Source: JAAFIP01 sp043747295 (GTDB lineage Bacteria; Pseudomonadota; Gammaproteobacteria; Burkholderiales; Burkholderiaceae_C). Taken from it: a stretch of DNA of 64,000 bases. The DNA lies in contig JAYTPK010000093.1 in assembly GCA_043747295.1 (NCBI GenBank), positions 30,264 through 94,263 of the forward strand, in the 5' to 3' direction. The position numbers and the translations under genes are program-made. The notes under the pieces are model-generated. The model saw only the letters and a program-made list of their open reading frames with translations, made no database searches and had not been told where the DNA came from. The stretch's first letter is position 1. Every line of letters begins with the position of its first letter. Shown here one piece after another: positions 53,022 to 61,565 of the stretch.

Positions 53022-54035
53022 ATGACACCTTTGAATTCACCCCGTAAAATCGCGCAATTTACAGTCAACCCTACTGGTTTAGGTTGCATGAATCTAGATC
53101 ACGCTTATGGCCCCAGCGTGAGCGCAGAGCAGGGCGAGCGCGTGCTGCTAGGGGCCTTAGATGCAGGCTATGATTTTTTCGACACAGCCACCTTGTACGG
53201 TGGTGGTAAAAACGAAACCCGCATAGGACAAGTCTTAGCTAAGCATCGCAACCGTTATGTGCTGGCCAGTAAATGCGGTATGGCGATGGTGCAGCAAAAC
53301 GATGGCTCATTCAAGCGGGTGATCGACGGCCGCCCCGCCACGATTAAAAAACAGTGTGAAGACAGCCTGCGCCGCTTAAATACTGATGTGATGGATCTGT
53401 ACTACTTGCACCGCTGGGACAAAAACGTGCCGATTGAAGACACTGTAGGTGCCATGAGTGACTTGGTGCGTGAAGGCAAAATACAGACCATCGGCCTAAG
53501 CGAAGTGGGACAAGCAACATTGCGCAAAGCCCATGCCGTGCACCCCATTGCGGCCTTGCAAACCGAGTACTCGCTGTGGACACGTGATGCTGAGATAGCC
53601 GTGCTGAAAGTCACGCAAGAGCTAGGCATTGCCTTTGTAGCTTTTAGCCCTGTAGCACGCGGTTTTTTGTGTGGTTTGCGTGATTTAAGCGGTTTAGATG
53701 CCAAAGACATTCGCCGCACGATGGGGCGTTTTCAGGCAGACAATTACGCTGCCAATTTGAAACTACAAGACAACTACGCGCGTATTGCACAGCAGCTAGA
53801 TTGCACCCAGGCTCAACTGGCACTGGCTTGGCTATTGCACCGCGCACCTCATATCGTGACTATTCCAGGTACGACCCGGGTCGAGCATATGCAAGAGAAT
53901 ATTGCTGCGCAAAATATCTCTCTAAGTGCTGACACTATGCACCAGCTAGACATGCTGATCAACCCCACCAGTGTCAAAGGCATGCGCTATGACCCTCAGT
54001 CTCAGTCTGAAGTGGACACTGAGCACTTGACCTAG
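53022..54035 (+). CDS. aldo/keto reductase
   Basis: A cytosolic NADPH-dependent reductase of 337 residues. The catalytic tetrad is D54, Y59, K84 and H130 in FFDTATLYGGG, LASKCGM and LYYLHRWD. IVTIPGTTRVEHMQEN is the NADP-binding end. It resembles the AKR family that includes general stress-related aldehyde reductases. It is divergent from the molybdenum hydroxylase genes (about 110 bases gap), so both might deal with aldehydes; the substrate is unknown. Confidence 0.85.
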   Translation: MTPLNSPRKIAQFTVNPTGLGCMNLDHAYGPSVSAEQGERVLLGALDAGYDFFDTATLYGGGKNETRIGQVLAKHRNRYVLASKCGMAMVQQNDGSFKRVIDGRPATIKKQCEDSLRRLNTDVMDLYYLHRWDKNVPIEDTVGAMSDLVREGKIQTIGLSEVGQATLRKAHAVHPIAALQTEYSLWTRDAEIAVLKVTQELGIAFVAFSPVARGFLCGLRDLSGLDAKDIRRTMGRFQADNYAANLKLQDNYARIAQQLDCTQAQLALAWLLHRAPHIVTIPGTTRVEHMQENIAAQNISLSADTMHQLDMLINPTSVKGMRYDPQSQSEVDTEHLT

Positions 54036-54047
54036 AAAAATCCAAGT

Positions 54048-54114
54048 AGCTATTACAATAATAGCAACATAAGCAATAAATACTTGGACTATCTGCCGAT
54101 TTGGCAGGTAAAAC
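54048..54114 (+). repeat. dispersed hairpin repeat, copy R9
   Basis: GCTATTA / TAATAGC is a perfect 7-bp stem with loop CAA, followed by AATACTTGGACTAT and the tail GATTTGGCAGGTAAAAC, between convergent genes. Confidence 0.9.
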
Positions 54115-54120
54115 ACTGCT

Positions 54121-57100
54121 TTAAACAGTTTGATGCCTAAACACTAGTAGCGCTTCGCAAGTCCATTGCGCTAGTTCTGCAATATGGGCTATCTGATCGT
54201 TAGCCGTGGCCGGCCAAGTGTTTTGATTGCAGTTTATCTCCAATGCGTAGCATGCGGCTACCAAGCTGCGTGCGCCAACATTTGATGCCGCACCTTTGAA
54301 GGCATGCAAGGCCAGCGACAAGTCAGCTGGCACGCAGTGCACCAGGGTAGCTTCAATAGCTTGTAAGCGCATAGGCACGTCGGCAACAAAAAGGGCAATC
54401 ACGTCACGCGCCATGGTGCGGCGGCTGTCGTCAAATTCTTTGAATTGGTCCAAGCGCGTCCAATCAATTAAGCCGGACTGGCTGGCAGGAGCGCTAGGGC
54501 CGAGGCTAGGGCCAAAGCCAGGGCCAGGAACAGGCAAACCGTCGGGTATTGATAGACTGGAAACAGAACTATTTTCAGGGTTGAATGCGTAACGTTCCAG
54601 TGCAACTGCTAGCTCGTCGATGCGCAGTGGCTTGGGTAGAAAACCCGGCATACCTGCATCAATACAACGCTGGCGGTCTTCTTCCATCACCGAGGCCGTC
54701 AGCGCTATCATGGGCGGTGCTGCCAAGCCATAGGTGCTGATGATCTGCCGAGCCGCTGTGTAGCCGTCCATAACAGGCATGTTGGCATCCATCAAAATAG
54801 CGGCATACGGCTGCTGCGTTGCAAAAGACTGCTCCACCATCGCTACAGCCTCTTGGCCATTGCGCGCGGTGCTGGCCTCGTAGCCCAGCTTGGCCAGCAT
54901 GGCTAAGGCCACCTTAAGGTTGACTGCGTTATCGTCGGCAACCAAAATATGTTGGTGCTTAGCTAATATGGCAGAGTTGCTGGTAGTGGTTGGTGCGGGC
55001 GCGGTATGCGTATTACTAGCGCGAATCATCGCGTCAAATAACTGCGATTGGCGATAAGGTTTGAGTAATACAGCATCAAAAATAGCCGCGACATCAGCCG
55101 ATGGAGCCATGCCTGATGTGAGCAGTACGATATTGGCTTCTGGTTGGGACAAGCGCAGAGTTTTGGCAAAATCATAGCCATCCATATCTGGCATGTGCAT
55201 ATCCACCACCACAACTTTGGCAGTGTGGGTAGCCAGCCAATCTAAGGCATTTTTTGCACGTTCAAACTGAACCGTATGCATTCCCCAACGCTTGACTTGT
55301 TTGTCCAAGATGCGCAGGTTCAGCGGCGTGTCGTCAATCAGCACTGCGCGTTGGCCGTTTAAGCTGGCCATGTAGTACGACGATGTATCCGATGGCTCTT
55401 GCGCATCGGCGCGTTGCATCTGTGCTGTAAACCAAAAAGTTGAACCCTGACCTAGCACTGACTCTAGCCCTACCGTGCCACCCATAAGGTGCGCTAAACG
55501 CTTGCAGATAGCCAGGCCCAAGCCAGTGCCGCCATAGCGGCGCGCAGTCGAGGTGTCTACCTGGGTAAATGACTGGAAAAGGGCGTCTTGCCTGTCTAGC
55601 GGAATACCTATACCCGTGTCTTTGACACGAAATTCAAGTAATGCAATATCCGAGCTGTCTGAGCTTTTTAAAGCGGTTACGCTCACCACTACTTGACCTT
55701 GATCAGTAAATTTGATTGCATTATTGATAAAGTTCAGCAGTACTTGGCGTAGCCGTGTTACATCACCACATACCCATGCGGGCACATCATCGGCCACGTC
55801 GATCAAGAGTTTTAATTTTTTCTCACGTGCACGCGTTGCTGCAATATCACATGCATCTTCAATGGCAGTTTGTAGATTCAGTGGCTCATTTTCTAAGTCA
55901 AGTTTGCCAGATTCGATTTTAGAAAAATCCAAAATGTCGTTGATAACCCCTAGCAGTTGGTCGCTAGACACCTGCATGGTGTGTAGATAGTCTTTCTGCT
56001 CCACGTTCAAAGGCGTGTCGGCCAACAAACTGGTCATGCCCACCACACCGTTCAACGGTGTGCGGATTTCGTGGCTCATGGTGGCTAAAAACGATGCTTT
56101 GGCGCGCGCAGCGGCAAGGGCGTCTTCGCGCGATGCTTCCAACTCTTGGGTGCGTTGCTCGACACGTTCCTCTAAATGCTCGTTTGCATCGCGCAAAGCC
56201 AGGGCTTGTTGTTCGATCTCTGCGCGTTTAGCCTTAATCTCCAGCGCGCTGTCGTGCATGGCTAGCGACAAAGTGCGCACCTCTGCAATTTGCGCCTTGC
56301 CTTGCACTTGGGGTACCAGCCCCTGGCCTAATGCTTCGGCAGCTTCAGTCAGTCTGGCAAAGCGGCGGCTTAAGCTATAGGCAAACCAAGTGGCTGCAAC
56401 AGCGCCTAAGGCCAATACCATCAATGTGACGTAAACAGATTGTTGTATCGAGCGGCGCGTCTCACCTGCAAAATCTCTGTCTGGGGCGGCCACAATCATG
56501 TTCCACTGCAACCCCTCAGACTTGCCAAATGGACGCATGGCGGCAATGATTTTTTCGTTGTCAATTGGGTTGACAAACGACTGCATTTTTATGGCGTCGC
56601 TATCCGTTGCAGGACGCTGCTGTAACGCGATGAATGCAGCGTAGGCCTGGCGCATCGTTGGATTGATGCTCTCGCTGGGCTTGAGACGCCTTAACTGGCC
56701 GTCTACGGAAGTGAATAAATCTTCTGCGGTCGACGTGGCTACCAAATAGCCTTGTTCGTCCACTAGCATGGCTATGCCGTTGTCACTTATTTTTTGTGCC
56801 TGCAGGCGCTGGGTTAAAGTTTTAAGAAACAAATCAACACCGACTACACCAAAGATTTGACCTGAATCGTCAATCACGGGTTGGGCCAAGGTCACTAGCA
56901 ACTGGCCTGTCGAGGCGGATGGATAAACCGTTGTGTAGGTGCGGGCCTTTTTGGCCACCGCGCCGCTGTACCAAGGCCGTAAGCGGGGGTCGTAAGGTTT
57001 GGCCTCAGGCGCCAGCTCTTGGCTGCGGTCCAGAGACTGGCGTGCAGCAAAATATCGCCGGGTTTTCTCCTGTGCAGGTTTAACGTGTATTTTCAGACGA

Positions 57101-57588
57101 TCCTGTGCGGCATCACCGGTGTCTTGCACGCCGTAGAAAGCGCCCTGTGCGTCGCCAAAATACAAAAACGATACCTCAGGCAACATGCGCGCTAGCGAGA
57201 AAGCAAGGCCTTCAAAAATCTGCGGCTGCGCCATCATGTTTTTTACATTGGCGCTTTGCTCGGCAGTGGGTTGTTTGCGCAGCAGGCCGTTAAGCAGGGA
57301 GTGCGCTTGCTGTAAATGCGTCTCAGTGTCTAGCTGCACTCGATAGGCTACGTCATTAATAATTTTATTGGACAGCTTGTCGACGTTTTGCAGCGTGCTG
57401 GTGTACATCAATCCTCCCACTAACGTGGCAGGCAGCAAGGCAAATACCAAGAGGCTACAAATTAGTATCGTGCGCAGACGCCATGCGCGTGGCGGGATGG
57501 GTGTAGAGATAGGGTGATCAGATCGGGACATAGGTAAACACAGGTCAGTGCTCTGATCTTGCCTGTATGCGTTGCGCTTTACCAGCAT
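54121..57588 (-). CDS. hybrid sensor histidine kinase with two receiver domains and HPt
   Basis: A 1155-residue inner-membrane kinase. Order: membrane helix (about 40-60), periplasmic dCache-like domain (about 65-375), second membrane helix (about 385-405), HAMP-like part and coiled coil (430-495), HisKA with H506 in MSHEIRTPLNGVVG, HATPase (NAIKFTDQG, DTGIGIP, GGTGLGLAI), receiver 1 with D796 in VVVDMHMPDMDGYD, receiver 2 with D934 in LMDANMPVMDGYT, a Gly/Pro linker and HPt with H1095 in LHAFKGAASNVG. All phosphotransfer residues are present. No separate response regulator is next to it. An in-frame ATG at 57531 is an alternative start. The ligand is unknown. Confidence 0.9.
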   Translation of the reverse strand: MLVKRNAYRQDQSTDLCLPMSRSDHPISTPIPPRAWRLRTILICSLLVFALLPATLVGGLMYTSTLQNVDKLSNKIINDVAYRVQLDTETHLQQAHSLLNGLLRKQPTAEQSANVKNMMAQPQIFEGLAFSLARMLPEVSFLYFGDAQGAFYGVQDTGDAAQDRLKIHVKPAQEKTRRYFAARQSLDRSQELAPEAKPYDPRLRPWYSGAVAKKARTYTTVYPSASTGQLLVTLAQPVIDDSGQIFGVVGVDLFLKTLTQRLQAQKISDNGIAMLVDEQGYLVATSTAEDLFTSVDGQLRRLKPSESINPTMRQAYAAFIALQQRPATDSDAIKMQSFVNPIDNEKIIAAMRPFGKSEGLQWNMIVAAPDRDFAGETRRSIQQSVYVTLMVLALGAVAATWFAYSLSRRFARLTEAAEALGQGLVPQVQGKAQIAEVRTLSLAMHDSALEIKAKRAEIEQQALALRDANEHLEERVEQRTQELEASREDALAAARAKASFLATMSHEIRTPLNGVVGMTSLLADTPLNVEQKDYLHTMQVSSDQLLGVINDILDFSKIESGKLDLENEPLNLQTAIEDACDIAATRAREKKLKLLIDVADDVPAWVCGDVTRLRQVLLNFINNAIKFTDQGQVVVSVTALKSSDSSDIALLEFRVKDTGIGIPLDRQDALFQSFTQVDTSTARRYGGTGLGLAICKRLAHLMGGTVGLESVLGQGSTFWFTAQMQRADAQEPSDTSSYYMASLNGQRAVLIDDTPLNLRILDKQVKRWGMHTVQFERAKNALDWLATHTAKVVVVDMHMPDMDGYDFAKTLRLSQPEANIVLLTSGMAPSADVAAIFDAVLLKPYRQSQLFDAMIRASNTHTAPAPTTTSNSAILAKHQHILVADDNAVNLKVALAMLAKLGYEASTARNGQEAVAMVEQSFATQQPYAAILMDANMPVMDGYTAARQIISTYGLAAPPMIALTASVMEEDRQRCIDAGMPGFLPKPLRIDELAVALERYAFNPENSSVSSLSIPDGLPVPGPGFGPSLGPSAPASQSGLIDWTRLDQFKEFDDSRRTMARDVIALFVADVPMRLQAIEATLVHCVPADLSLALHAFKGAASNVGARSLVAACYALEINCNQNTWPATANDQIAHIAELAQWTCEALLVFRHQTV

Positions 57589-57712
57589 AGATACTCAGCT
57601 TTGAGGCAAAGCGCACAGTTAGATCACGCAAAGTAGCTTTTTATTGACTAGGACTGCAATACAGTGTATCCGCCTAAAGCTCATTTACTACACAGCAAAG
57701 CGGGCCAATGAG

Positions 57713-57862
57713 CTATTTTGTTTGCGCCATCAACCAATCTCTGAAACTCACCAGCGGTGCCAAATGACTTTTGCCCTCTGGGTAGCACAGGTAATAACCG
57801 CTGCTATCGGCGTAGCCATCGTCCAGTGGGGCCGACACCAAGGCTGCGCAAATCACCTTGGA
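57713..57862 (-). pseudogene. C-terminal remnant of a LysR (GcvA-like) regulator
   Basis: A stretch of 49 codons, bounded by stop codons, codes for a typical LysR C-terminus: SAPLDDGYADSSGYYLCYPEG followed by APLVSFRDWLMAQTK (each a separate part). There is no start codon or DNA-binding domain; the upstream part is missing, and the hutG-like gene begins 14 bases beyond. The remnant appears to be what is left after a deletion. Confidence 0.65.
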
Positions 57863-57875
57863 TTAAACTGCGTCT

Positions 57876-58724
57876 ATGCCATTGATAAGTTCTGTAGACG
57901 GCACCACGCCTGTGGTGCTAGATTCCCCGCACAGCGGCACGCATTACCCAGAAGATTTTGGCTATGTGTGTGACCTGGCCACCTTACGCCGTGCCGAGGA
58001 CACGCATGTAGAAAAACTCTATGCCTTTGCGCCCGCACTGGGCTGCGCCTGGGTGGAGGCGCATTTTCCGCGCAGCTACCTGGACGCTAACCGCAATACC
58101 ACCGAGGTAGACTTTGACATGCTGGCCGACCACTGGCCGCATGCTGATGCGTCAAATGACCCGGCCGTGCTGTCTAAGCTGCGCTTAGGCAAAGGGCTGA
58201 TCTGGCGCATGACCGATGACGGTGTTCCCTTGTATGGTCGCCGCCTAAGTGTGTCCGAGGTAGAAGACCGCATTGCCAGCTGCTGGCAGCCCTACCACGC
58301 GGCCGTGGGTAAGGCGATTGAAGCTGCACATGCACGCCACGGCTACAGCATCCACATTAACTGCCACAGCATGCCGGCAGTGTCTAGCAGTCACGCGACT
58401 GATTTTCCCGGCTTGCAGCATGCAGATTTTGTGCTGGGCAACCGTGACCACATTACTGCAAGCCAAGCCTTGGTGCTGCAGATGCAAGCACTGTTAAAAA
58501 GCTTTGGCTACAGCGTAGAGGTTAATCACCCCTACAAAGGCGTTGAGCTGGTGCGCCGCTATGGCAACCCCGCGCAGCATCGCCACAGTGTCCAAGTAGA
58601 AATTAACCGCAAGCTGTATATGCATGAGGATACCTTGGAGATGCACGAGGGCTTTCATACGCTGCAAAACCACCTGCAGTCGATGGTCAAGCGTCTGCTA
58701 GCCATTGACCCTAGAACACTCTAA
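57876..58724 (+). CDS. hutG: N-formylglutamate amidohydrolase-like protein
   Basis: A cytosolic hydrolase of 282 residues. Conserved parts are VVLDSPHSGTHYPEDF with a metal-binding His, RSYLDANRNTTEVD, SIHINCHSMPAVSS and VEINRKLYMHED. Family members release formate from N-formylglutamate at the end of histidine breakdown, or deformylate similar amino acids. No other hut gene is in the window, so the substrate is open. No strong ribosome site precedes the ATG. Confidence 0.85.
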   Translation: MPLISSVDGTTPVVLDSPHSGTHYPEDFGYVCDLATLRRAEDTHVEKLYAFAPALGCAWVEAHFPRSYLDANRNTTEVDFDMLADHWPHADASNDPAVLSKLRLGKGLIWRMTDDGVPLYGRRLSVSEVEDRIASCWQPYHAAVGKAIEAAHARHGYSIHINCHSMPAVSSSHATDFPGLQHADFVLGNRDHITASQALVLQMQALLKSFGYSVEVNHPYKGVELVRRYGNPAQHRHSVQVEINRKLYMHEDTLEMHEGFHTLQNHLQSMVKRLLAIDPRTL

Positions 58725-58797
58725 AACCCTACACGGGCCGTGTTAATTGCGCTGTGCTGCGCTGACCGCCCTAGCCCACAGGCATTAACATAGCGCA

Positions 58798-59835
58798 ATG
58801 ATCACATTTTTTAGCGAAGACCATGTGCTGCATGCGCCCGAGTATGAGTTTTACCGGGGCCAGCGTGTGCCATGTTTTGAAAAACCCGTGCGCGTTGACT
58901 ATGTGCGCACCCAGCTGCTAGCGCGTGGCCACACGCTGCGCGCGCCTGATGCCGACAGCAGCGACGTTTTAAAACAAGTGCACACGCCGCGCTATTTGCA
59001 GTTTATGCAAACTGCATGGGCGCAGTGGCTTGCCCTAGATGCCGCCAACGCTAACCAGCAGCCATTTCCGTCTGTATGGCCCACTCGCACACTGCGTAGC
59101 GACGTGGTGCCCGACAACTTTATTGCTCAGCTTGGATTGTTCTCCATGGACAATGGCACGCCGCTGGTGGCCGGCACTTGGGCTGCTGCTAAGGCGGGTG
59201 CTGACGCTGCGGCCAGTACCGCAGCCTTGATTCTTCAAGGTCAGCGAGCCGTGTTTTGTGCCACCCGTCCACCTGGTCACCACGCAGGGGCTGACTTTAT
59301 GGGTGGTTATTGTTTTTTAAACAACGCTGCCGTGGCGGCACAAGCGCTGCTAAATTCTGGCAATTCACGCGTAGCTATTTTGGACGTGGACTACCACCAC
59401 GGTAACGGCACGCAAAGCATTTTTTATGACCGCGCTGATGTGCTGTTTACCAGCATCCACGGCAGCCCACTGACTGAGTATCCGTTTTACTTAGGGCATG
59501 CAGATGAGTTGGGTGCGGGTGCAGGCGAGGGCTTTAACCTGAACTTGCCTTTGCCTGCGGGCAGCGACAACGTAGCGTGGTTTGCCGCGCTCGACGCCGC
59601 TTGCCGCCGCATCGCACAGCACGGTGCACAGGCGCTGGTAGTGTCGCTGGGGCTAGACACGTTTGCCGGCGATCCAATATCAAAATTCAAGCTGCAAAGC
59701 GATGACTTTACCCGCTTGGGCGAACGCATTGCTAAGCTTGGCCTACCAACGATTTTTGTTTTAGAAGGCGGCTACGCTGCTGCTGAACTGGGCATAAACG
59801 CGGTGAATGTGCTTGAAGGATTTGAGGGCGCATGA
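58798..59835 (+). CDS. histone deacetylase-like (acetylpolyamine) amidohydrolase
   Basis: A zinc hydrolase of 345 residues. The active site is complete: PPGHHAGADF with the His pair, LDVDYHHGNGTQ with zinc Asp and His, SIHGSPLTEYP, SLGLDTFAGDP with the second Asp and LEGGYAAAELG with the Tyr. The N-terminus (VRVDYVRTQLLARGH) fits the acetylpolyamine amidohydrolase group. It is followed by the LhgO-like gene 16 bases after its stop. Confidence 0.9.
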   Translation: MITFFSEDHVLHAPEYEFYRGQRVPCFEKPVRVDYVRTQLLARGHTLRAPDADSSDVLKQVHTPRYLQFMQTAWAQWLALDAANANQQPFPSVWPTRTLRSDVVPDNFIAQLGLFSMDNGTPLVAGTWAAAKAGADAAASTAALILQGQRAVFCATRPPGHHAGADFMGGYCFLNNAAVAAQALLNSGNSRVAILDVDYHHGNGTQSIFYDRADVLFTSIHGSPLTEYPFYLGHADELGAGAGEGFNLNLPLPAGSDNVAWFAALDAACRRIAQHGAQALVVSLGLDTFAGDPISKFKLQSDDFTRLGERIAKLGLPTIFVLEGGYAAAELGINAVNVLEGFEGA

Positions 59836-59851
59836 CTGAAGCAATCACCGT

Positions 59852-61015
59852 GTGGGCCAAGCATTGGACAAAGTAGATGTCGTTGTGATAGGTGCAGGCA
59901 TAGTGGGCCTGGCCGTGGCACGCGCGCTGGCGCTGCAAGGCCGCGAGGTCATCGTGATTGAAAAAGAACGCTCTATTGGCCAAGGTGTTAGCTCGCGCAA
60001 TAGCGAAGTGGTGCATGCAGGGCTGCAGTACGCGCCCGGCTCACTTAAAGCGCAGCTGTCAGTGCGCGGTAAACAGCTGCTGTACGTCTACTGCCCTGAG
60101 CGTGGCGTCAACATCAGCCAATGCGGCAAACTGGTGGTAGCCACTGACCCATCGCAGCACGACGCGTTACGCCAAATGCAAGCCAAGGCCACGGCCAACG
60201 GGGTGCCCACCCACTGGCTAAGCGCAGCCCAAGCCACGGCCTTGGAGCCTAACCTTTTCTGCACCGCTGCATTGCATTCGCCCACCACTGGCATTGTTGA
60301 CAGCCATGGCCTGATGCTGGCGTTCCAGGGCGATGTAGAAAACGCTGGCGGCATGGTGGCGGTAGGCACACAGGTGCTGTCAGTGCAGTTGCAAACTAAA
60401 AATTATCAAGCTAATACCGATAATGTCCATGTAATTACTGCTCAGGCAGCTACTGAATCTGTAGCGACTACCTTGCAAGTCAATACTGTAATTAACGCGG
60501 CCAGTTTGCATGCTTGCGCCTTAGCAAGGTGTTTTCAGGGTTTAGCTGCGCAGCATATTCCGCAAGAGTTTTTTGCCAAAGGCAGTTATTACAGCTTGGC
60601 AGGCAAGTCACCTTTTAGTCAGTTAATCTACCCCGCACCGCAAGACGCATGGCTAGGTGTCCACGTTACGTTAGACCTGGGCGGCCAGTCCAAATTTGGC
60701 CCTGATTTAGAGTGGATTGACGTTCAGCACGCCGATGATATTGACTACGCTGTAGACCCAGCACGGGCCGATCAGTTCTATGCCGCAGTGCGCAAATACT
60801 GGCCTGCATTGCCTGATGGTGCATTAGTACCCAGCTACAGCGGCGTGCGCCCCAAAATCTACGGCCCCGGGATGAGTGCACCCGATTTTCGCATCGACGG
60901 CCCACTGGTGCATGGCGTGCAGGGCTTGGTCAACCTGTTCGGCATCGAATCACCCGGGCTGACCAGCAGCATGGCTATGGGTGAGTATGTTGCCAATATG
61001 CTATTGAATCAATAG
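59852..61015 (+). CDS. lhgO: LhgO-like FAD-dependent oxidoreductase with repeat-coded segments
   Basis: A flavoprotein of 387 residues related to L-2-hydroxyglutarate oxidase. The FAD motif is VVVIGAGIVGLAVARAL at 11-27, SSRNSEVVHAGLQYAPGSLK follows, and VPSYSGVRPKIYGPG and GLVNLFGIESPGLTSSMAMG lie near the end. Two repeat copies touch it: residues about 190-207 (NVHVITAQAATESVAT) are coded by one, where relatives have only a short strand connection, and the last four residues (LLNQ) and the stop codon by another. Start is GTG at 59852; an ATG at 59832 is out of frame. The catalytic core appears intact. Confidence 0.82.
   Translation: MGQALDKVDVVVIGAGIVGLAVARALALQGREVIVIEKERSIGQGVSSRNSEVVHAGLQYAPGSLKAQLSVRGKQLLYVYCPERGVNISQCGKLVVATDPSQHDALRQMQAKATANGVPTHWLSAAQATALEPNLFCTAALHSPTTGIVDSHGLMLAFQGDVENAGGMVAVGTQVLSVQLQTKNYQANTDNVHVITAQAATESVATTLQVNTVINAASLHACALARCFQGLAAQHIPQEFFAKGSYYSLAGKSPFSQLIYPAPQDAWLGVHVTLDLGGQSKFGPDLEWIDVQHADDIDYAVDPARADQFYAAVRKYWPALPDGALVPSYSGVRPKIYGPGMSAPDFRIDGPLVHGVQGLVNLFGIESPGLTSSMAMGEYVANMLLNQ
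60421..60469 (-). repeat. dispersed hairpin repeat, copy R10, inside the lhgO-like gene
   Basis: On the plus strand it has ATGTCCATGTAATTACTG, CTCAGGCAGC and the hairpin end GCTACTGAATCTGTAGC. Both arms differ from the consensus (GCTAC/GTAGC in place of GCTAT/ATAGC) but still pair. Confidence 0.8.
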
Positions 61016-61064
61016 CTGCTTGAGTAATAGATACTTGGACTACGGGCAGTTTTCATTGGTAAAT
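61000..61064 (+). repeat. dispersed hairpin repeat, copy R11, at the 3' end of the lhgO-like gene
   Basis: GCTATTGA / TCAATAGC is a perfect 8-bp stem with loop A; GATACTTGGACTACGGG follows. The TAG stop of the gene (61013-61015) lies within the second arm. Confidence 0.9.
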
Positions 61065-61132
61065 GGTGCCTTTATGGCTCAAAATGGCATGGTTTGATGG
61101 TTTGTGTGTCCCAAGGCTTACCATTGCAACCT

Positions 61133-61207
61133 ATGCTGCCTTGCTACGTTTTACTTGATCTTGAAACCACCTGCGTGGGTGCACAAAACCCAATTGCAGC
61201 TGATTAA
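61133..61207 (+). pseudogene. N-terminal remnant of a DnaQ-like exonuclease
   Basis: A 24-codon frame reads MLPCYVLLDLETTCVGA and stops soon after. YVLLDLETT is the first exonuclease motif (Exo I, with catalytic Asp and Glu) of DEDD 3'-5' exonucleases. Nothing downstream continues the domain in any plus-strand frame that I could see. Confidence 0.4.
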
Positions 61208-61235
61208 ACTACCTGCAGTAGTGTAGATAAATTCT

Positions 61236-61523
61236 TTAAAACCGCTTGTATTGCGTGGGGCAATAAGCGCGGTCAATATCAGGGCTGCGCAGCGCGGCGT
61301 GCTTGGTCACTCGGCCCGCCGTGCGCTTGCGCCACATGCGAAACGAGCTGGCCTTCATCTGGCGGCGCATCAGCGCCACTACAGCAGATTCGTTCAGCCC
61401 AAACAGCTTCTCAATGGCATCAAACGTGGTGCGGTCTTCCCATGCCATTTCAATAATGCGCGAGATGTCTTCAGGGCTTAAAACCTCGGGGATGATGATG
61501 GGGTATTTGTCTGCGCTGTTCAT
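61236..61523 (-). CDS. TIGR03643/DUF2805-like small protein
   Basis: A 95-residue protein starting at ATG 61523. It has an N-terminal helix-rich part PEVLSPEDISRIIEMAWEDR, then TTFDAIEKLFGLNESAVVAL and MRRQMKASSFRMWRKRT, the diagnostic blocks of a family often found beside DUF2256 and cryptochrome/photolyase genes. The helix-turn-helix-like look suggests nucleic acid binding; function is unknown. It is divergent from the DUF2256 gene by 42 bases. Confidence 0.8.
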   Translation of the reverse strand: MNSADKYPIIIPEVLSPEDISRIIEMAWEDRTTFDAIEKLFGLNESAVVALMRRQMKASSFRMWRKRTAGRVTKHAALRSPDIDRAYCPTQYKRF

Positions 61524-61565
61524 AAGTTTTGTATCATACTGGCAGCCACATAACCCGTCACCACT

